From the NCBI GenBank assembly GCA_009695305.1, contig SIBG01000029.1:1-45197 (forward strand): a DNA stretch of 45,197 nt, written 5' to 3'. This DNA comes from Opitutus sp. GTDB taxonomy: Bacteria; Verrucomicrobiota; Verrucomicrobiia; Opitutales; Opitutaceae. Shown piece after piece: positions 1 through 7,930 of this stretch. The position numbers and the translations under genes are program-made. The notes under the pieces were generated by a model, which ran no database searches, was not told the origin of the DNA, and saw nothing but the letters and a program-made list of their open reading frames with translations. Numbering within the stretch: position 1 is the stretch's first letter; the number at the start of each line of letters is the position of its first letter.

Positions 1-32
1 AGCACATCAAGGCCTTCGCGCTGGGGGGATAA
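1..32 (+). CDS. possible C-terminal end of a gene entering from the left
   Basis: In frame 3 the first bases read HIKAFALGG followed by TAA at 30-32. This looks like an ordinary protein C-terminus, but nine residues are too few to identify a family. The 232 bases that follow, up to the end of the dehydrogenase gene, hold no convincing coding frame. It could equally be chance. Confidence 0.25.
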   Translation, partial: HIKAFALGG

Positions 33-264
33 TGTCCGAGCCCCTCCAGCGAGCGCAGGCGACGCTGCGGAAGCCGAATGTTTCCTAGCGACGGGGCAAT
101 CGGATATTGCGTGACACAAATCCCCGGACTTGTGATCGATGACTGGCTGACCACCGCAGGTGTTTCCTGCCTTACGGGCGGAGAACTGCCGGACCACCGC
201 GCGAGCGGCAGGCTTCCAGGACGTTGAGGTGAATGGCCGCGCAACGCACTCGCGCGAGTGCGTG

Positions 265-1629
265 TCACGCCCCCACGACGGTCTTCACATTCATGAACGC
301 GCGCAGGCCCCAGGCGCCGAGCTCGCGGCCATGACCGCTTTGCTTCACGCCGCCGAACGGCAGCGCGGGATCGGAACGGACAAAGTCGTTGACGAAAACC
401 GCGCCGGCCTCGAGTTGCCGGGCAATCCGTCTGGCGCGGGCCCGGCTGCGCGTGAACACCGCGGCGCCGAGGCCGTAGGCTGTGGCGTTGGCCACCCGGA
501 TGGCCTCCGCTTCGTCGCGCACCGGGATGATCGCGGCGACGGGGCCGAAGAGTTCCTCGTCGTAGGCGGGCATGCCGGGAGCGACGTCGGTCAGCACTGT
601 GGGCGCGTAGAAAAATCCCGGACCAGGGAGCGGCCCGCCACCGAGCAGAACGCGCGCGCCCCGGCGGACGCTGCGCGTGACCTGGGCGTGGAGTTTGGCG
701 CGCAGATCGGCGCGCGCGAGCGGGCCGATGTCGGTCGCGAGGTCGGTGGGATCGCCGATCCGCCGCGCGGCGAGGCGAGCGACGAAGTGTTTTTCAAACT
801 CGCGGCGCACGGAGCGGACGACGATGAAGCGCTTGGCGCACACGCAACTCTGGCCGGAGTTGAGCAGCCGCGAGTGGGCGCAGATTTCTCCGGCGTGGGC
901 GAGGTCGGCATCGGCGAGCACAATCGCCGGATCGCTGCCTCCGAGTTCAAAGACGCCGGGCTTCATCGCGGCCCCGGCGAGGGCCGCGACACTCTGGCCC
1001 GCGGTGATGCTGCCGGTGAGCGTGACCGCGCGCACGCGCGGGTCGGCGATGAGCGCGGGCACGGGGGCGGTGCCGATGAGCAGCGACTGGAAGACGCCGG
1101 GCGGCACTCCCGCCTCGGCGAAGACGGCTTCGATCGCGCGCGCGCAGCCGGGAATGTTAGGCGCGTGTTTCAAGAGCAGGGCGTTTCCGCCCATCAGCAC
1201 GGGTGCCGCAGCGCGGATCACCTGCCAGAAGGGAAAATTCCACGGCATGATCGCGAGGACGACACCGAGTGGCTCGAAGGTGACCCGGGAATTTGTTGGC
1301 GCGCCGGCCGGATGCTCATCGGCGAGCAAGCGCGGGCCATGGGCCGCGTAGAATTCACAGCCGAGCGCGCTCTTCTCGACCTCGGCGCGCGACTGGGCGA
1401 GCGGCTTGCCCATTTCCGCGGTGGCCAGCGCGGCGAGTTCATCGCGTCGGGTGCGCAACACGCGGGCGAGGGTCCGCAGGTGTTTCGCCCGCGCCGCAGG
1501 CGTGAGTTCGCGCCAGCCCAGTTGCGCGGCCTGCGCGCGGGTGACGGCCTGCGCGAGGTCGGCGCGCGAGTGCTCGCGATAGGTCGCGAGCCGCCGGCCG
1601 GTAGCCGGGTTGATCGAAATCAAGGACAT
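265..1629 (-). CDS. sad: NAD(P)-dependent succinate-semialdehyde dehydrogenase, Sad type
   Basis: A 454-residue aldehyde dehydrogenase that should oxidise succinate semialdehyde or a related aldehyde to the acid in the cytoplasm. The sequence has the fold's landmarks: the IMPWNFPFW segment with oxyanion Asn131, the general base Glu228 in FELGGSD, and the catalytic Cys262 in NSGQSCVCAKRF. The opening ISINPATG, the KHAPN segment and the C-terminal FGGVKQSGHGREL match E. coli Sad (YneI) more closely than GabD, from memory of those sequences. Length is normal for the family and ATG at 1629 gives the expected N-terminus. It is divergent from the DUF1080 gene and no other GABA-pathway gene lies next to it. 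The family is clear; the exact aldehyde substrate is inferred. Confidence 0.9.
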   Translation of the reverse strand: MSLISINPATGRRLATYREHSRADLAQAVTRAQAAQLGWRELTPAARAKHLRTLARVLRTRRDELAALATAEMGKPLAQSRAEVEKSALGCEFYAAHGPRLLADEHPAGAPTNSRVTFEPLGVVLAIMPWNFPFWQVIRAAAPVLMGGNALLLKHAPNIPGCARAIEAVFAEAGVPPGVFQSLLIGTAPVPALIADPRVRAVTLTGSITAGQSVAALAGAAMKPGVFELGGSDPAIVLADADLAHAGEICAHSRLLNSGQSCVCAKRFIVVRSVRREFEKHFVARLAARRIGDPTDLATDIGPLARADLRAKLHAQVTRSVRRGARVLLGGGPLPGPGFFYAPTVLTDVAPGMPAYDEELFGPVAAIIPVRDEAEAIRVANATAYGLGAAVFTRSRARARRIARQLEAGAVFVNDFVRSDPALPFGGVKQSGHGRELGAWGLRAFMNVKTVVGA

Positions 1630-1815
1630 CGCGGCACCATGGAGCGCGCGCCGACCAGGTGCAATCCGCCATCCCGCCGAAACGGGCAGTGGCGCGAATA
1701 TATTTCGGATCAGTGATCGACGGTGAATCGCCGGCAGGCTCTGGCGGGAGGAATATTCTGTTTCGGCTGAACGACTCTCGACATGGGGTCCGGCTCACCC
1801 TAGGCAAGCGGACCT

Positions 1816-2466
1816 ATGAAAACACGATCTGCTTTCCTTCTGGCGGGATGGGTGCTCGGGCTGGTGGCCGGCCAAGCGGCCGACCTTCAGGCCTGGACTA
1901 AAATGTTTAACGGTCGGGATCTTACCGGATGGAAATCCAACGACGAGAAGCCGGATGTTTTCACCGTGGCGGACGGCATCATCAAGGTCAGCGGTGGGCG
2001 CGCGCATTTGTTTTTCGAGGGCGCGGACGGTAAGGCGAACTTTAAGAACTTTGAGTTCAAGGCGAAGGTGATGACCACGCCCGGCTCCAACTCCGGCATT
2101 TATTTTCACACGCAATTTCAGGCGAAGGATTGGCCGACCAAGGGGTTCGAGTGCCAGGTGAATACGTCGCACACCGACGTCAAGAAAACGGGCGGCCTCT
2201 ACGGCGTCCTCGACGTGCTGAACAATGCGCCCAGCAAGGACAACGAGTGGTTTGATTACTCAATCAAAGTCGAGGGCCGGCATGTCGTGCTCCAGATCAA
2301 CGGCCAGACGACGGCCGACTGGACCCAGCCCGAAAGCTGGGATCCCGCCACCGCCTTGAAAAACATGTCGGGCCGCAAACTCAGCGAGGGCACGATCGCC
2401 CTGCAGGGCCACGACCCGAAGAGCACAACTTACTACAAGGAATTGTTCATCCGGCCGCTGCCCTGA
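1816..2466 (+). CDS. secreted DUF1080 / 3-keto-disaccharide hydrolase family protein
   Basis: A 216-residue protein with a Sec signal peptide (about residues 1-22, ending in AGQAA) followed by one DUF1080 domain (PF06439, 3-keto-disaccharide hydrolase family), a concanavalin-like beta sandwich. The diagnostic opening MFNGRDLTGWK lies near residue 30, followed by the SNSGIYFHTQF and GFECQVN strands and the closing GTIALQGHD. Such proteins are expanded in Verrucomicrobiota and Planctomycetota and are exported; members act on 3-keto-glycosides. It stands alone, divergent from the dehydrogenase and convergent with vapC, so its substrate cannot be read from context. No Shine-Dalgarno sequence is evident before ATG 1816. 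Confidence 0.85.
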   Translation: MKTRSAFLLAGWVLGLVAGQAADLQAWTKMFNGRDLTGWKSNDEKPDVFTVADGIIKVSGGRAHLFFEGADGKANFKNFEFKAKVMTTPGSNSGIYFHTQFQAKDWPTKGFECQVNTSHTDVKKTGGLYGVLDVLNNAPSKDNEWFDYSIKVEGRHVVLQINGQTTADWTQPESWDPATALKNMSGRKLSEGTIALQGHDPKSTTYYKELFIRPLP

Positions 2467-2552
2467 TCGCGCGGTGGGTGGGGCCGTTCAGGCAGATTTT
2501 TTCGCGCGCGAAAATCGGCCGGCGCGGACGGGGCCGCGGGGCGAGCGACGGC

Positions 2553-2951
2553 CTATTTCAGTTGATCGATCACGCGGAGGCCGGGGATCTGTTGGAAATG
2601 CGCGTCGCCGGTGAGCACCGCGGCATTGGCCTGCAACGCGCAGGCGGCGATCAGCAAGTCGGGCGCGGGCAGCACCCGGCCTTGGCGATCCAGCGACCAA
2701 GCCAGCTGCGCGGCGCGTTCCCAAATCTGACTCGTCGTCGGGATTATGATCATCACGGCGAAGCGCTCGCGAAACCGTTTGAGCAGATTCGGGTCACGCT
2801 GACCGCGGCAGACTTCCAGCATCACCATCCCACAGGTGGCGAACTCCCAATCGCGGTCGTCGATGCCGGCGGCGAATTGCTGGAAGGGATCGCGACCGGC
2901 GCGAACGGCCCCGATGTAGACGTTGCTGTCAGGTAGGATCAGGTTTGCCAT
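2553..2951 (-). CDS. vapC: type II toxin VapC, PIN-domain ribonuclease
   Basis: A 132-residue PIN-domain protein, the usual VapC size. The acidic metal-binding residues are in place: Asp8 in LPDSNVYIG, Glu46 in MLEVCRG, Asp98 in APDLLIAA and Asp116 in LTGDAHFQ. VapC toxins cleave specific RNAs, often tRNA, when the antitoxin is degraded. The gene starts inside the end of the antitoxin gene (23-base overlap), the normal antitoxin-first order, which ties their translation together. All catalytic residues look intact, so an active toxin is expected. The RNA target cannot be inferred. Confidence 0.88.
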   Translation of the reverse strand: MANLILPDSNVYIGAVRAGRDPFQQFAAGIDDRDWEFATCGMVMLEVCRGQRDPNLLKRFRERFAVMIIIPTTSQIWERAAQLAWSLDRQGRVLPAPDLLIAACALQANAAVLTGDAHFQQIPGLRVIDQLK

Positions 2952-3195
2952 GGGGCGCCGGTGCTTCCGCGACGAGGCTCACGCGTTCGGGCTCCTCGGG
3001 GTAGGAATTGGGATCAAAAGAATTCTTCAGCTCCTCCGGCGTCATACCCAGGCCGGCGGAGAACAATTCCTTCATCTTGTGGCGCCGTGCCATTTCGCTG
3101 AGAGCGATTTCGACGGCTGCAGTCTTGGTCTTGGCACCGGTAATTTTCATCACCCGGTCCAACACGTCCTCATCGATGTGCATCGTCATTTTCAT
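2929..3195 (-). CDS. vapB: type II antitoxin VapB, ribbon-helix-helix (DUF2191-like)
   Basis: An 88-residue antitoxin. The N-terminal MTMHIDEDVLDRVMKITG with the following KTKTAAVEIALSEMARR is the ribbon-helix-helix DNA-binding pattern of VapB/DUF2191 proteins; the Pro-rich acidic C-terminus should wrap the toxin. I chose ATG 3195 rather than the upstream ATG at 3225: GGAG sits five bases before it, and the strand begins just after it. The upstream start would also put the operator palindrome inside the coding region. It overlaps vapC by 23 bases. The complex is expected to repress its own promoter through the palindrome at 3207-3228. Confidence 0.85.
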   Translation of the reverse strand: MKMTMHIDEDVLDRVMKITGAKTKTAAVEIALSEMARRHKMKELFSAGLGMTPEELKNSFDPNSYPEEPERVSLVAEAPAPHGKPDPT

Positions 3196-3206
3196 AATAA
3201 CTCCAC

Positions 3207-3228
3207 GGTATGGCCTCACTGCCATACC
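3207..3228. promoter_or_regulatory. vapBC operator palindrome
   Basis: A perfect inverted repeat, GGTATGGC-6-GCCATACC, ends 11 bases before the vapB start codon and directly precedes its GGAG ribosome site. This is where a VapB ribbon-helix-helix dimer would be expected to bind for autorepression. The DNA just beyond it (3229-3295) is strikingly AT-rich for this genome and probably holds the promoter. I could not choose a single -35/-10 pair. Confidence 0.7.
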
Positions 3229-3285
3229 ACAAATACAAAGTATGTCTGCTGAGCCATCGCCTTATTAAACAACTAATTAAAACTG

Positions 3286-4236
3286 CTACGTTTCTACTGC
3301 CTTCCGAGTGACTCGCCTCGCCCAAAATGCGGTGATGAAAGGGACGAGCACGGCCGAGACGACGACGCTGGCCGAAACCAGCACGGTCGCGTGTTGCGCG
3401 GCGGCGGTGTAGGCGGGATTGGCGGCGGCGACGAGTGCGGGGACGGCGGCTGCGTTCCCCGCGGTTGAGGCGGCGGCGAGACCGGCGGTGCCGTTGCCTC
3501 CGGTGAGCCGATCGGCCACGAAAAGCAGCGCACCGGAAACGGCGACCACGACCAGTCCGAGGCCGAGCCCGAGCAGCCCGCTGCGCCAGACGCTGGTGGC
3601 GTCGATGCTGGCGCCGAGCGCGAACGCGAAAAACGGAATGACCACGGGCACCGCGCGGCCAAGAAACTCACGCAGTTCGCGGTCGAGATTGCCGAGCAGC
3701 ATTCCGACCGCGAGCGGCAGGATGGCGCCCACCAGGGTCGGCCACGGAAACGCCGAGAGGCCGGCGACGCCGAGCGTGAGCATCGTGAGAAACGGCCCGC
3801 TCTCGACGGACATGATGGAGTAGGCGCCGACGTCGCGCGGCTTTCCGAATTGCGCCATCAGTGTCATGTAGAGGCCGCCGTTGGTGTCGTTGATCGCCGC
3901 GACGACGGCGAGGGTCGAGAGTCCGGCGAAGAATCCGCTCGTGACCGGCTGTTCACCGAGCAGCCGCCCGAGCACGACGCCGACGAGCAGGCCGCACAGG
4001 ATCTTGGTCGCGAGGAGGGCGCCGCCTTTTTTCAGGAGGTGGGGTGTGGTCTCGATGGAAATACCCGCGCCCATGCACACGAAGCCCACGGCGATGATCG
4101 GCAGTGCGCCGGTGAACGAGCCAAAAAACTTTGGCGCCCCCGGCGCGAGGGTGGTGATGAGGCAGCCGAGTGCGAGCGGCACGATCATCATTCCGCCGGG
4201 CAGGCGCTCAAGCGTGCGTTTGATGGGAAGTTGCAT
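3286..4236 (-). CDS. kdgT: 2-keto-3-deoxygluconate permease
   Basis: A 316-residue inner-membrane transporter of the KdgT family, which imports 2-keto-3-deoxygluconate, the product of pectin and alginate breakdown, with protons. The start [17 protein letters not shown] aligns with the E. coli KdgT N-terminus (MQIKRSIEKIPGGMM), so ATG 4236 was chosen over an in-frame extension to 4455 that has no protein-like character. The middle shows [25 protein letters not shown] and [12 protein letters not shown], and the C-terminal half [12 protein letters not shown] and [18 protein letters not shown], all hallmarks of the family. About ten membrane segments are expected. A PL10 pectate lyase and a GH106-type glycosidase elsewhere in the window fit a pectin role. 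Confidence 0.92.
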   Translation of the reverse strand: MQLPIKRTLERLPGGMMIVPLALGCLITTLAPGAPKFFGSFTGALPIIAVGFVCMGAGISIETTPHLLKKGGALLATKILCGLLVGVVLGRLLGEQPVTSGFFAGLSTLAVVAAINDTNGGLYMTLMAQFGKPRDVGAYSIMSVESGPFLTMLTLGVAGLSAFPWPTLVGAILPLAVGMLLGNLDRELREFLGRAVPVVIPFFAFALGASIDATSVWRSGLLGLGLGLVVVAVSGALLFVADRLTGGNGTAGLAAASTAGNAAAVPALVAAANPAYTAAAQHATVLVSASVVVSAVLVPFITAFWARRVTRKAVET

Positions 4237-4410
4237 CGGGGCGGGTGCGCCGAAAAAGGGCGGTGACCCGGCGTGGGCTGACGGTGGTGCGAACCGCATC
4301 GCCCAGCCAGCCCCAAACGTGCGGCTTCGCGGCGGGTGGCCGCTCGGACCAATCGGGGAGCGCGCCCGAGCGCGGCTCACACCAATATCTGGTAATATTT
4401 TGACTTTTCC

Positions 4411-4499
4411 GAGGTGGGGCCGGTTCTCCGAACCGGCCTGAGTTTCAGGATGCAAATCACCTTGGAGCGCAGGCCCGCTCGGAGAGCGAGCCCCACCTC
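4411..4499. repeat. composite palindromic repeat between kdgT and htpG
   Basis: The gap 4237-4528 between kdgT and htpG holds a structured element. The outer arms GAGGTGGGGC (4411-4420) and GCCCCACCTC (4490-4499) are perfectly complementary. Inside are two smaller hairpins: GGCCGGTTC-TCC-GAACCGGCC (4418-4438) and CGCTC-GGA-GAGCG (4476-4488). It looks like a REP/BIME-type dispersed element. It lies downstream of htpG and upstream of kdgT on the same strand, so it could also end htpG transcription, though it has no U-tract. Confidence 0.6.
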
Positions 4500-4528
4500 A
4501 ATAGTCCAAAGCAATCAAGACGATGGTA

Positions 4529-6382
4529 TCACACGCTCTCGAGCAGCTTGTAAAGCCGGGCGACCATTGGCGTGGCATCGTCCAACAGGCCGGCGGAGAT
4601 CAGGGCGTTGTCGAGGATTTGCTCGGCGACGAGTTTGGCTTTTTCGGGCGACGCGGTGTGGGTTTCAAACAGGCGCTTCATCACGGCGGAGCGCGGATTG
4701 ATCTCGAGGTTCACGCGCAGCGGAGCATCGGGGCCGTCCTTGTCCTTGCTCATGGCTTTCATCATGCGGCGCATGTGGGGCGACATGAACTTGTCGGCGT
4801 TGAGCGCGAGCGCGGGCGAGTCAACGAGGCGTTCGCTCGCCTTAACTTCGGCGACCCGCTCGCCGAGCGTGGCCTTGAGCCACGTGGTGAGCTTTTTCGT
4901 GTCAGCCTCGCTCAGCGCGCCCTCGGGCTTGGGGAGTTCGGAGAGCTTTACCTCGGCGTGATCGGCGGCGGTGAGTTTCTTGCTGTCGAATTCGCGGACG
5001 TTGTTCATCACGTATTCGTCCACCGCCTCGTAGCAAAAGAGCACCTCGAGATTGCGGGCCTTGAACGCTTCGAGGTAGGGGCCGCTTTCGATGGCGGCGC
5101 GGTTGGGGCCGACGAGATAATAAATCTCCTTCTGGTCGCTCGTGACGCGCGAGACGTAGTCGGCGAGGCTGGTGGTCTTGCCCTTCTCCGTGAGCGACGA
5201 CTCGAAGCGGAGCAGCTTCACGAGCTGGTCCTTGTGCGTGAAGTCCATCGCGGCGCCTTCCTTGAGAAAGAGGCCGAACTCTGCGTAGCACGCGGCATAG
5301 GCCTCGGCGTGGTTCTTCGCCTCGTCCTCGAGGAAGCGGAGAAATTTCTTGGTGATGACCTTGTTCAGTTTCTCGACCAGCGCCTTGTCCTGCATCGTCT
5401 CGCGCGAGATGTTGAGCGGGAGATCCTCGCTATCGACGACGCCTTTCAGAAAACGCAGCCACTCGGGCAGGAGGTTTTTCGGTTTCGCGTCGATCAACAC
5501 CTTCCGGCAATAGAGTGCGACGGAGGCCTCGGTGCGGGCGAAACCGAGTTTCTCGGTGTTCTCCTTCGGCACGAAGAGGAGGGCGTTGATGGCGAGCGGG
5601 GCGTCGGCGCTGAAGTGCAGGCGGAGGCGCGGCTCCTCGTGGGCGTGGGACTGAAATTTATAAAACTCGGTGTATTCCTCTTCCTTGATTTCGTTTTTCG
5701 AGCGGAGCCAGAGGGCCTGGACGGTGTTGACCCGTTTGCCGTTGAGGTTGATCGGAAATGAGACGAACGCGCTGTAGCGCTCGAGGATTTCCTTGATCTT
5801 CCAGTCCGACGCGAACTCGGCGCAGTCGTCTTTCAGCTCGACCACGATCTTCGAGCCCCGGCGCTGGCCTTCGCTCTCCTCGATCTCGTAGCTGCCCGCG
5901 CCGTCGCTGGTCCAGACGTGGCCGGGCTCGGCGGCGCGCCAGGAGTGGGAGTAAACTTTCACCGACTTCGCGACCATGAACGCCGAGTAAAAGCCGACGC
6001 CAAACTGGCCGATGAGGCTGGCGTTCTTCTGGGCGCCCTCGCCGAGGGCCTTGAGAAAAGCCTTCGAGCCGGAGTGGGCGATGGTGCCGAGATTTTCCAC
6101 CAGTTCCGCACGCGTCATGCCGAGGCCGAAATCCTGGATGGTGATCGTCTTCGCCTTGTCGTCGGTGGTGACGTTGATCTCGAGCTCAAGTTTGTCGTCG
6201 AAGATTTCCTTCTCCGTGAGCTGGGTGTGGCGGAGCTTCTCGAGGGCGTCGGCGGCGTTGGACACCAGCTCACGCACGAAGATTTCTTTCTCCGTGTAGA
6301 GCGAGTGGATGACGATATCGAGCAGCTGCTTGATCTCGGCTTGGAACTCGAATTTTTGCGGCGTGGCGGTGGACATGGGCAT
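4529..6382 (-). CDS. htpG: molecular chaperone HtpG (Hsp90)
   Basis: A 617-residue bacterial Hsp90, full length. The N-terminal ATPase domain shows the GHKL signatures: IFVRELVSNAADALEKLR near residue 35, QDFGLGMTRAEL near residue 85, and IGQFGVGFYSAF near residue 125. The middle domain carries PLNISRETMQ, and the C-terminal dimerisation domain ends in ARLYKLLESV. It acts as a cytoplasmic ATP-dependent folding chaperone. ATG 6382 (MPMSTATPQKFEFQAEIKQLL) or ATG 6376 could be the start; neither has a Shine-Dalgarno match. No CIRCE element or other heat-shock operator is visible upstream. Confidence 0.97.
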   Translation of the reverse strand: MPMSTATPQKFEFQAEIKQLLDIVIHSLYTEKEIFVRELVSNAADALEKLRHTQLTEKEIFDDKLELEINVTTDDKAKTITIQDFGLGMTRAELVENLGTIAHSGSKAFLKALGEGAQKNASLIGQFGVGFYSAFMVAKSVKVYSHSWRAAEPGHVWTSDGAGSYEIEESEGQRRGSKIVVELKDDCAEFASDWKIKEILERYSAFVSFPINLNGKRVNTVQALWLRSKNEIKEEEYTEFYKFQSHAHEEPRLRLHFSADAPLAINALLFVPKENTEKLGFARTEASVALYCRKVLIDAKPKNLLPEWLRFLKGVVDSEDLPLNISRETMQDKALVEKLNKVITKKFLRFLEDEAKNHAEAYAACYAEFGLFLKEGAAMDFTHKDQLVKLLRFESSLTEKGKTTSLADYVSRVTSDQKEIYYLVGPNRAAIESGPYLEAFKARNLEVLFCYEAVDEYVMNNVREFDSKKLTAADHAEVKLSELPKPEGALSEADTKKLTTWLKATLGERVAEVKASERLVDSPALALNADKFMSPHMRRMMKAMSKDKDGPDAPLRVNLEINPRSAVMKRLFETHTASPEKAKLVAEQILDNALISAGLLDDATPMVARLYKLLESV

Positions 6383-6459
6383 AGGAAGGGGCGATGGGTT
6401 AGCGGAGATGGAAGATGGGAGGGTTGAGAGATAGGAGATCGCGGTTGAGAGCGAGGGTA

Positions 6460-6489
6460 GAAACGAAAAGAGCCCACTAGTTTAGCGGG
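6460..6489 (-). terminator. probable rho-independent terminator after the CNNM/CorC gene
   Basis: On the minus strand, just past the stop of the CNNM/CorC gene at 6502, CCCGCTA-AAC-TAGTGGG (6473-6489) forms a seven-base stem with one G-T pair. It is followed by CTCTTTTCGTTTC, a moderately T-rich run. This would separate the CNNM gene from htpG downstream. Weak to moderate by stem length. Confidence 0.5.
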
Positions 6490-6501
6490 TCCGGGAAAAA
6501 A

Positions 6502-7815
6502 TCAAGCGGCGGGAAGCCGCTCAACGCGCACTTTTCGCAGGCGCTCGGCACCGACCTCAATGGCGGTGACCCGGTAGTCGCCGGCGACAAAGGTCTCGTC
6601 CCGCCTGAGCGGCTGGCCGCGCAGGCGCTCGACCCAGGCGGCGACGGTCTCGCGGGGTGTCCACTCGAAATTCCAGCCGGTTTCCGCCTGCAGCTCGCGC
6701 ATGCTGAAAAGCCCGCTGACGACGATGGCGGTCTCGCTGCGCTCGAACACCGGTCCGCGCCCGAGGTCGAGTTCGTCGCGGATGTCGCCGACGATTTCCT
6801 CCAGCACATCCTCGAAGCACACGAGGCCGGCGGTGACGCCATTGGCATCGAGCACGATCGCGAGGTGAGTGCGCGACGTGCGGGAAAGTTCGATCATCGA
6901 ATGGATCGGTGTGCGCAGCGTAAAGGTGAGCACGGGCCGCACGAGGCCTTCGAAAGAGGCGTCGGGTCCGAGCACCTGGATTTGCCAGAGCCACTCGCGC
7001 ACGAGGACGATCCCGGTGATTTCGTCAAGATTGCCGCGGGCCACGGGGAAGCGGCTGAAGCCGCTGGTTTGCGCGATGCGCAGGTTTTCGGCGAATGGCC
7101 GGTCGAACCACAGCGCCACGATCTGGTCGCGCGGGCGCATCACCTGCTGGGCGGTAACGGAGCGGAGGCGCACCGACTGCACCATGAGCCGGTTGATGAG
7201 CGCGTCGCCCGGATGGGAGTGGCGCGCGTGGCTGAAGACGTATTCGAGCTCCTCGGCGCTGAAATCGTGTCCGGCGCCGTCCGAAGGCTCGAGGCCCACC
7301 CAGCGGATCAGTCGGTTGGCGCTCTCGTTGAGCAGCCAGATGAGCGGGTAGAAGACGAACTGAAACGCCATCAGCGGCGCGGACAGCCAGAGCGTGGCGG
7401 GCGTGGCGCGCTGGATCGCGAGCATCTTGGGCGCCTGTTCGCCAAACACGATGTGCAGAAACGTGATGGTGACGAAGGCGACCGCGAACGAGATCGATTG
7501 CACCACGGTCGGATCGCTCACACCCCAGCCGGTGAGCAGCGGCTCGAGCCGGCGGGCGACAAACGGCTCGCCGACCCAGCCGAGGCCGAGGCTGGTGAGC
7601 GTGATGCCAAGCTGCGTGGCCGAGAGGGCGGAGTCGAGGTGCTCGGTGGCCTTGAGCGCGAACCGAACCTTCCACCCGCCGGTCTTCTCGAGCGGGCGGA
7701 GCTGGCTCGCGCGCACTTTCACAAGCGCGAACTCCGCGGCCACGAAGAAGCCGTTGGCTGCGACCAACGCGAGCACGAGCAAAGCTTGAAGAAGGATGGT
7801 AACGGTTTCCGGCAT
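6502..7815 (-). CDS. CNNM / HlyC-CorC family transporter-associated protein
   Basis: A 437-residue membrane protein with three parts. Residues 1-190 form a CNNM (DUF21) transmembrane domain, opening with a hydrophobic helix and AANGFFVAAEFALVKVRASQL. Residues 200-330 form a pair of CBS domains (QQVMRPRDQIVAL; TRTSRTHLAIVLDANG). Residues 350-437 form a CorC/HlyC C-terminal domain. This is the usual architecture of proteins linked to magnesium or cobalt efflux and once called hemolysins. The start ATG 7815 (MPETVTILLQALL) places the first membrane helix at the N-terminus; an upstream in-frame extension has no protein-like character. It follows the glycosidase gene on the same strand after 115 bases, with no functional link visible. 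Confidence 0.9.
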   Translation of the reverse strand: MPETVTILLQALLVLALVAANGFFVAAEFALVKVRASQLRPLEKTGGWKVRFALKATEHLDSALSATQLGITLTSLGLGWVGEPFVARRLEPLLTGWGVSDPTVVQSISFAVAFVTITFLHIVFGEQAPKMLAIQRATPATLWLSAPLMAFQFVFYPLIWLLNESANRLIRWVGLEPSDGAGHDFSAEELEYVFSHARHSHPGDALINRLMVQSVRLRSVTAQQVMRPRDQIVALWFDRPFAENLRIAQTSGFSRFPVARGNLDEITGIVLVREWLWQIQVLGPDASFEGLVRPVLTFTLRTPIHSMIELSRTSRTHLAIVLDANGVTAGLVCFEDVLEEIVGDIRDELDLGRGPVFERSETAIVVSGLFSMRELQAETGWNFEWTPRETVAAWVERLRGQPLRRDETFVAGDYRVTAIEVGAERLRKVRVERLPAA

Positions 7816-7930
7816 CAATCCGAGCCTGTGCCGGGCGCGCGATGGCTCAATCGATTTCGGCGGAAGCGTGGCGGTGCCCAAAAAGCGCGTTGAGGACAAC
7901 GCGATCCACCGCTGGGCCTGATAACCGGAG

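Noticed and set aside
160..1716. Long open frame opposite the semialdehyde dehydrogenase
   Set aside because: Antisense shadow caused by high GC; no domain pattern, and it covers an unmistakable dehydrogenase on the other strand.
2499..2514. TTTTCGCGCGCGAAAA palindrome as terminator or operator
   Set aside because: Perfect 16-base palindrome between convergent genes, but it lacks a loop and a clear U-tract; too short to assign.
6425..6451. GTTGAGA units upstream of htpG as another mobile flank
   Set aside because: Only two separated copies with no partner repeat and no four-helix gene nearby.
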